NCBI GenBank assembly: GCA_945862275.1
Contig: CAMAYA010000018.1
Span: 1-11,544, forward strand
Length of the DNA: 11,544 nt
From: Legionella genomosp. 1
GTDB lineage: Bacteria > Pseudomonadota > Gammaproteobacteria > Legionellales > Legionellaceae
Reading direction: 5' to 3'
Shown here: piece by piece, positions 7,701 to 11,544 of the stretch
Numbering within the stretch: the stretch's first letter is position 1
Layout: every line of letters begins with the position of its first letter
Notes under the pieces: model-generated
Seen by the model: the letters and a program-made list of their open reading frames with translations, nothing else
Told to the model about the DNA's origin: nothing
Databases searched by the model: none
Translations under genes and position numbers: made by a program

Positions 7701-10700
7701 TTAACAGTCTTCCATCCATCCGGCAGAAACTCATCCAGAAAAATACCATAGCGCTTTGGATTGGCTTTAATGTGATGTGCCGCCGCTTGCTTTGAAAGAT
7801 TTCCTTGTGTGTGGCTGCTGGGTGAATTTTCAGAAAATGCCTGCACAAAACGCCTGTCTTCATACTTACTTGCGTGTTTTTCCAGACGATCCTGTTTTAT
7901 TGCGAAATGTTTTATTATGGCTTGAACTTGAGGATTTTTTAGCAATTCAGCAGCCAATTGATCACGTGTCGTGCTGCGTTCGTATAACGCTTGTTTGTCA
8001 TCGTCATTCGCATCAAATGTATTGCTTAAACGGGTTCCTACTTCATAATCCAGTGTTTTATAGCGCATCGCAATATTGATTAATGCACGATGTTCTACAC
8101 CAAATACTTCAAGTGCTGTATCACGACGATGATTATCCGCGCAGTGCGCAAGCTCTCGCAAAAATGCATTTCGAGCAGACGAGTCTTCAATCAAATGGCA
8201 AACATGACCGTAATGCGTTTTCATCCCGTCAATCACTTGGAAAGCCGAAATAGGGTTATGAATGGGTGATGCGTCGTGTGCTTCCACTAGCGATTTAACA
8301 TGAAGGTGACGCGTATAAAACAGTGCCGCTGAATCAATTTTTTCAGAACCGATTCGATTTCTCTCCACCGCAATGGTGTATTGGTCTGGGTTGGCCTTGA
8401 TCGTTGAAGCAATCAGGCCATTACGCAATTGCAGGGCATATACTTCACGCATGCCTATGTCTTTTTCAACCCCTTCCAACGTCTTGAGCAAATCCAGTTT
8501 AACCGCCACATCAACACGATTGTCACTGAATTCAGCAACCATCACCGCATCTTTTCGGCGTTTTTGAATCACCTCTTCACCTAATGTGTAGGCAGACTCT
8601 CCCTGTTCAATGGCCGTCTGGACATTAAACAAAAACCCAACCGCGTCAATTACACGCGCTTTCGCTTTTTGAATAAACCCAGTGGCCTTGACCGCCATGT
8701 CATCTACATCAAACCCACGCCGTTGTGCATAGGCAACTGGGAAGTCATACAAAATATCATTGAGTCCGTGACGGCTGACCGATTCTTTTAAATGCGCCAT
8801 ACTCGCGAATGACGCGTTCGAGGCATGCACGTTTAAACTGAGTTTGTGACGGGTACATGCCACCAAAAATTTATGCCTATCCCAGCCTTGCCCGTCAATC
8901 AAAACGTTCATGTGCTTGCCTGTGTAGCCTTGCAACTTATGAACGGTGGCAGCATATCCGTATTTGAATTGTTTGAATTGGTTTAATGGAATGTTCACCG
9001 TGTTGCCACTGTCCAATTGCACGGTCATGAGATGCGTATCTAACGACAGGACAGTTGCAAAATCACCATTTTTAACACCCGTCTTGTAATCATTTTTAGT
9101 GAACAATAGACGTTCACCCGCAGCGATTTGAATATCGCCTTTCTCGCTTGAAACGCGAATGCCTGCATCAATCAAACCACTGGATAACAACGCGTCTCGG
9201 GCCATAATATTTAATGAATCAACCGTTTCATTCTTAAATGCAGTTATCATGCAGTCTTTAAGCGACACATCCGATTGTCCATCATGCATGGCATGCCACT
9301 GCTCAACGGTTTTGGTCATCAAAATGGCATCGGTTTCATACAAATAAACCGAACCATGCTGGTCATATAAATCAAAACCATCTGCGGTCTGATTGGTTTC
9401 GAATAAAATAGTAGCCTGTCGCATCCATTCTTGTTCTTGACGAATGATCGTATCCAAATAAACCGCGCCAATTTCTTCAACCATGGCGCGTTGTGGTGCA
9501 CCACGACCTACGGGTTGTGTTTGCTCAATGTCACCCACACCCGTCATTTTAGCCCCAGCCTTTCGAGCAATATCCATCACCGCGTGCATGTCATCCAGAG
9601 ATGTCATGCCCATTTCATCCATGACTAAAATAGTCTTGTCATCCACGACAATTTGTTTATTTTCAACCGCACGTAAAAAAGAATAAATAGTTTTTGATTC
9701 AATTCCAGTATCCGATTCCAAGCCAGATACCGCCTTGCCTGACATCGATAATCCAATCACCTTAAAACCTGCATCGTCCCAAATGGACTTTGCGGCCTTC
9801 AACATATATGTTTTACCCGTTCCTGCATAACCACACACAACAGATACATTGCTCCCACGCGTAATATGCAACAAGGCACTTGTCTGTGCTTCGTTTAATC
9901 CAAACGTTTCACTGACTTTAATCACCCTGCTTTTAGAGACATTGAATGTATTTTTTTGTGATAGTTCATAAACCGATCGCAACAATTCTTTCTCTAAGTC
10001 AAACGACTGCCGTCCAACATAGTGCTGTCGACCGTCTTCGCCTAATCCCAATGCGTAAATAGAATCATTTGAAATGATCGCTTGATAGATTCGTTCTCGT
10101 TCTGAGGGCGACTCAATGGCATCCTTTAATTTTGATTTTAAGGAGCGCACATTAAAAATGGCGTCATCACCTTGTATGGATAATAGTAATTTTTCAAGAA
10201 TTGGATCGATAGACGTATTGGTTTTCACCTCTATATTAAAATTGCGGTCCTCAATACCTTGCCGTTTTAATTCATCAAAAACAGTCTTATCATCAAACGT
10301 TAGGTTCTCTTGCATGATTTTTTCAGACAAAATGCTGGGGTTTCTCAAAATCAAATCCACGTTTAATTTCTTGATTAATTCGTTTTCTTTTATTTTTCGT
10401 TCTCGAATATCATTATCAAACAAGTGACTAAACTTTCCTATCTTGACCGTTGGCTCTAAATCAATACCACGTGCTCGATTGCTTCGGTGATCAATGCGTT
10501 CATCAATGCCTACGGTCTGCATTTTTTGATTGGCAGCCACGGCCCATGCTTCACGAACGCGAATGATTTCATTAGCCAATATGGTAGGGGATACCCGTAT
10601 TTTTTTACTGAATCCATTATCTGTCAATGCTCTAAGTGGCATAAGGATATGTGCATGATGATTGTTATCATCCCAATGAATGGCGACATCACAAAATATG

Positions 10701-11116
10701 CCATTAATAGCAAGGCTTGATTTAACAAAATCATCCACTAATTCTATGGCTTGTTCTTTCGTTAATGAATTAGGTATGGCGATATCATCATGGAAATAAA
10801 GCTGTGAATCAATGCGCTTCTCTGAAAACTCAATTTGATTCCAAGCATAAGTTGAAAATAACACACCCGTTTCATCGGCTTGTTTATTGCCGTTCTCATC
10901 TACGATTTTTTTATTTCGTAGTTCACTAGCCCAAACGGGCGAATCATCCGGTAAAAAAGTATTGGTATAGATAACATCTATTTTGTCACTAAAGTCATTT
11001 GTCTCGCCTGTACGATCACACGTTCTTTTCTCGCCACGAATATAGGCCGCCGCAAATACCGCGTTTTTACCGGCTGTGCGCTTTCCTATGCTTCGATGGT
11101 AGTGATAGATGGCCAT
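4748..11116 (-). CDS. traA: TraA-class MOBQ relaxase-helicase fused to primase-like TOPRIM modules, 2122 aa
   Basis: Nicks oriT, stays bound to the 5' end, unwinds the strand for transfer, and may prime replacement synthesis. Residues 1-~230 are a MobA/MobL relaxase: it opens MAIYHYH, Y25 aligns with the nucleophile Tyr25 of RSF1010 MobA, and HWDDNNHHAH (147-156) is the metal-binding motif. Residues ~400-780 are a superfamily 1 helicase: GYAGTGKT (K435), MDE (D500, E501), GDIEQTQPVG, and GYAATVHKLQG (720-730). Residues ~780-1450 are mostly helical linker with recurring I-x-x-N-P motifs, ending in a four-proline hinge (1450-1453). Residues ~1468-1800 resemble plasmid/phage primases: an LRYPGGL...GGTP module, then a TOPRIM with AEGPETA (E1708) and ADNDG (D1754, D1756). 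Residues ~1830-1990 look like a decayed copy of it. No clear Shine-Dalgarno precedes the ATG, which is fixed by the family's N terminus. Ti-type TraA is normally much shorter (about 1,100-1,500 aa, from memory). The N-terminal part is visibly more AT-rich than the middle. Confidence 0.92.
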   Translation of the reverse strand: MAIYHYHRSIGKRTAGKNAVFAAAYIRGEKRTCDRTGETNDFSDKIDVIYTNTFLPDDSPVWASELRNKKIVDENGNKQADETGVLFSTYAWNQIEFSEKRIDSQLYFHDDIAIPNSLTKEQAIELVDDFVKSSLAINGIFCDVAIHWDDNNHHAHILMPLRALTDNGFSKKIRVSPTILANEIIRVREAWAVAANQKMQTVGIDERIDHRSNRARGIDLEPTVKIGKFSHLFDNDIRERKIKENELIKKLNVDLILRNPSILSEKIMQENLTFDDKTVFDELKRQGIEDRNFNIEVKTNTSIDPILEKLLLSIQGDDAIFNVRSLKSKLKDAIESPSERERIYQAIISNDSIYALGLGEDGRQHYVGRQSFDLEKELLRSVYELSQKNTFNVSKSRVIKVSETFGLNEAQTSALLHITRGSNVSVVCGYAGTGKTYMLKAAKSIWDDAGFKVIGLSMSGKAVSGLESDTGIESKTIYSFLRAVENKQIVVDDKTILVMDEMGMTSLDDMHAVMDIARKAGAKMTGVGDIEQTQPVGRGAPQRAMVEEIGAVYLDTIIRQEQEWMRQATILFETNQTADGFDLYDQHGSVYLYETDAILMTKTVEQWHAMHDGQSDVSLKDCMITAFKNETVDSLNIMARDALLSSGLIDAGIRVSSEKGDIQIAAGERLLFTKNDYKTGVKNGDFATVLSLDTHLMTVQLDSGNTVNIPLNQFKQFKYGYAATVHKLQGYTGKHMNVLIDGQGWDRHKFLVACTRHKLSLNVHASNASFASMAHLKESVSRHGLNDILYDFPVAYAQRRGFDVDDMAVKATGFIQKAKARVIDAVGFLFNVQTAIEQGESAYTLGEEVIQKRRKDAVMVAEFSDNRVDVAVKLDLLKTLEGVEKDIGMREVYALQLRNGLIASTIKANPDQYTIAVERNRIGSEKIDSAALFYTRHLHVKSLVEAHDASPIHNPISAFQVIDGMKTHYGHVCHLIEDSSARNAFLRELAHCADNHRRDTALEVFGVEHRALINIAMRYKTLDYEVGTRLSNTFDANDDDKQALYERSTTRDQLAAELLKNPQVQAIIKHFAIKQDRLEKHASKYEDRRFVQAFSENSPSSHTQGNLSKQAAAHHIKANPKRYGIFLDEFLPDGWKTVNLENWFYERRLTIAQSSVEYKQSIQQVRGYKVAASAAYQQWQKAIARSNKQSPNKNKGFKQAQGMTWARSLLAHDIMKNPSKHVAALSLEKVDTVKLYQQSLQVDYLNRYRVETRDTLKLHMAKHIHDNLKNFQAGLAVYGLYQDVKERAAHFAYLKRVKDAPNQEMKSLIRAALDYQDKKVEAGKVWGQVKTLQQLKIDTRGLGSQAKQLRLQRNEAAFALLQSGVNLDLLTRDLTGVNLNVATLQREAHQHTSHQMVLRYLSATPDNRAELAREMLANKAGYHLLFDYNISFDTLKKDVQFAERQALLTPPPPHAVSSVKQPLWDIDRITQALMQHPVETYTAILGEPKEHNASHLRYPGGLIVSTQGPDAGKWYSFTEEVGGTPLGAIQKYLSQSFPDALAYGASLAGLSEYDAKLNTHPIGIKREVPESIDTSQVQKRNNGILSAQSIWDGTLAVDGTLAARYFSEHRQVANLDGMEIRYWPKGASWVDFDAEGVRVERPNKIPAAVIAARNAEGVVVSVQRIYLDEKTAGKNTFLKDAKLTKGSNKGAPGVIQAGTPGGTLYIAEGPETAASIASLDKQATVLTSFSVSNIANMADVIKTYAPARVIIAADNDGVASAARTTTEKACHILRNEGLDARIVYPPMLPNKTKTDWNDILVEQGHDALTKTFEAGVKQSMTLYETGTPMTDEMAERYFAEHKLAVDISDIRVLAQVDYKGQSIPALMLPRHNEKGLLAGEIVLALASDGKSILGERISFTPQEGTYIAQRGQVNTLYITSNLMHAKLTAAKKPKATVVYSRSGDYAALHKHLNTIGIKPTAVYVVTNDQSHDKQMLMAEKCHPFHADGATLSLVTGPNVPELKSIKLDPNALEKARLKMSFEKLLSQKQTALTMPDEQTQITAFETLKKEYPILAQYEALSKERMQSAGGYGKEELDKKLLVLANEISKDKKLTARLKRDVPQIDEAVRRRIENSKKRGIKH

Positions 11117-11189
11117 GGGTTATTTTTTGATTACCGGTTGTTTTGGTTCAATACCGTTTGTCCTAAGTCCTAATTTACCATAAAGCACA

Positions 11190-11220
11190 ACGTTTGCGAA
11201 GCAACGTATAAGTGCGCACT
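11190..11220 (+). other. oriT: Origin of transfer core: hairpin plus MOBQ nick site
   Basis: ACGTTTGC (11190-11197), loop GAA (11198-11200) and GCAACGT (11201-11207) form a 7-bp stem with one bulged T. One base later comes TAAGTGCGCACT (11209-11220). The RSF1010/R1162 and pTi-type nick region, as I recall it, is an inverted repeat with a GAA loop followed closely by TAAGTGCG|CCCT. This copy differs by one base in the core. By analogy, cleavage falls between G11216 and C11217 of the top strand, leaving the relaxase on C11217 and making the right side the leading end. The neighbouring traA encodes a relaxase of exactly this class, which strengthens the call. Confidence 0.85.
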
Positions 11221-11261
11221 CTGGTGATGGGTGGGATCGCTTCGCTCTGGTTTTGAAAGTC

Positions 11262-11290
11262 TTGACAAGCACCTATCCTAATACTAACAT
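11262..11290 (+). promoter_or_regulatory. Predicted sigma-70 promoter for the accessory gene
   Basis: A perfect TTGACA (11262-11267), a 17-base spacer and TAACAT (11285-11290, 4/6 matches) lie upstream of the rightward gene. The start of transcription would be near 11297, leaving a very short leader before the ATG at 11306 or 11319. Confidence 0.6.
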
Positions 11291-11293
11291 AGG
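11272..11293. promoter_or_regulatory. Operator candidate overlapping the -10 box
   Basis: CCTAT (11272-11276) and ATAGG (11289-11293) form a 5-bp dyad with a 12-base centre that covers the -10 hexamer. A protein bound here would block the promoter, as expected for autoregulation by a relaxosome protein. The arms are short, so chance is possible. Confidence 0.3.
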
Positions 11294-11318
11294 GTATATA
11301 ACTAAATGGTGATTAAAT

Positions 11319-11544
11319 ATGGAAAACAAAAAATCAGTGAAAGTAGACAAAAAATAAAAGCTTCTCGAACGCCTAAAGGGTATTCAGTCTAAGATTGACG
11401 ATCTTGAAAATCAACGATCAGGGAAAATAATTAAACTGGCTAAAAAATTCAACTTATTTGATTTGTCGGACAAAACCATTGAGTCTGAATTTTCATTAAT
11501 AAAAGCGAAGTATGCATCCGTTGCAAATGATGATGAATCCATTG
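11319..11544 (+). pseudogene. Relaxosome accessory protein (TraC/TraD-like), interrupted by TAA and 3' partial
   Basis: From ATG 11319 the frame reads MENKKSVKVDKK, then a TAA stop (11355-11357), and then continues open to the window end for 62 more codons (KLLERLKGIQSKIDDLENQR, later KKFNLFDLSDKTIESEF). The downstream part has the lysine-rich helix, short linker and D-x-S-x-K/T pattern I associate with small TraC/TraD accessory proteins encoded beside oriT in Ti-type systems. A single AAA-to-TAA change would explain the break, since the site lies in a lysine run. Alternatively, an overlapping frame from ATG 11306 (28 codons, stop at 11390-11392) would join the same body after loss of one A in the A-run near 11350-11359. 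No ATG, GTG or well-placed TTG restarts the body after the TAA. No clear Shine-Dalgarno is visible. The family call rests on position and general character only. Confidence 0.5.

Larger units (their letters stand above)
11117..11318. other. Divergent intergenic region carrying oriT
   Basis: This 202-base region separates leftward traA from a rightward accessory gene, the same arrangement as Ti plasmids, where oriT lies between divergent tra operons. It holds the nick-site hairpin (11190-11220), a downstream GCTTCGC (11239-11245) complementary to GCGAAGC in the hairpin (11196-11202), three TCCTAA copies (11161-11166, 11168-11173, 11276-11281), and a rightward promoter. I could not identify a convincing promoter for traA. 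Confidence 0.75.

Noticed and set aside
1..11544. CRISPR arrays, tRNA or rRNA genes, insertion sequences, attachment sites
   Set aside because: Reading by eye I saw no regularly spaced repeats, cloverleaf-like segments, transposase motifs or paired terminal repeats. Short or degenerate elements could be missed.

Overview
The window looks like the transfer (tra) region of a conjugative plasmid or integrative conjugative element from a proteobacterium. Base composition is moderate (roughly 40-45% GC by eye) and the Shine-Dalgarno sites are ordinary. Gene content is of the Ti/MOBQ type: a VirD4/TraG coupling protein and a TraA-class relaxase-helicase. Such tra modules occur in alpha- and gammaproteobacteria, including Legionella-like and other host-associated lineages. 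I cannot fix the species from sequence alone.

Layout. Bases 1-3572 form a rightward operon: a type IV coupling protein whose 5' end lies outside the window, then two unrecognised multi-pass membrane proteins (332 and 267 aa), closed by a weak terminator-like hairpin near 3599-3624. Next come a small double zinc-ribbon protein (3667-4092), a 227-base gap with a predicted promoter and leader hairpin, and a 131-aa histidine-rich membrane protein (4320-4715). A hairpin at 4727-4747 separates these from the convergent 2,122-aa traA gene (4748-11116, minus strand).

The TraA protein is unusually large. It carries a MOBQ relaxase domain, a RecD/TraI-like superfamily 1 helicase, about 680 residues of mostly helical linker with a recurring I-x-x-N-P motif, then a primase-like module with a TOPRIM fold. 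That module appears to be followed by a second, degenerate copy in which the catalytic acidic motifs are lost.

Divergent from traA, bases 11117-11318 hold a convincing origin of transfer: an imperfect hairpin with a GAA loop at 11190-11207, followed by TAAGTGCGCACT, very close to the RSF1010/pTi-type nick site. A promoter on the far side drives a small rightward gene resembling relaxosome accessory proteins (TraC/TraD of Ti-type systems). It is broken by an in-frame TAA after 12 codons and runs off the window.

Together the parts make the DNA-processing half of a conjugation system: oriT is cut by TraA, unwound by its helicase, possibly primed in the recipient by its primase-like part, and delivered to the secretion channel by the coupling protein. 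By the nick polarity, the broken accessory gene would enter first, and traA and the coupling gene last if this is one element.
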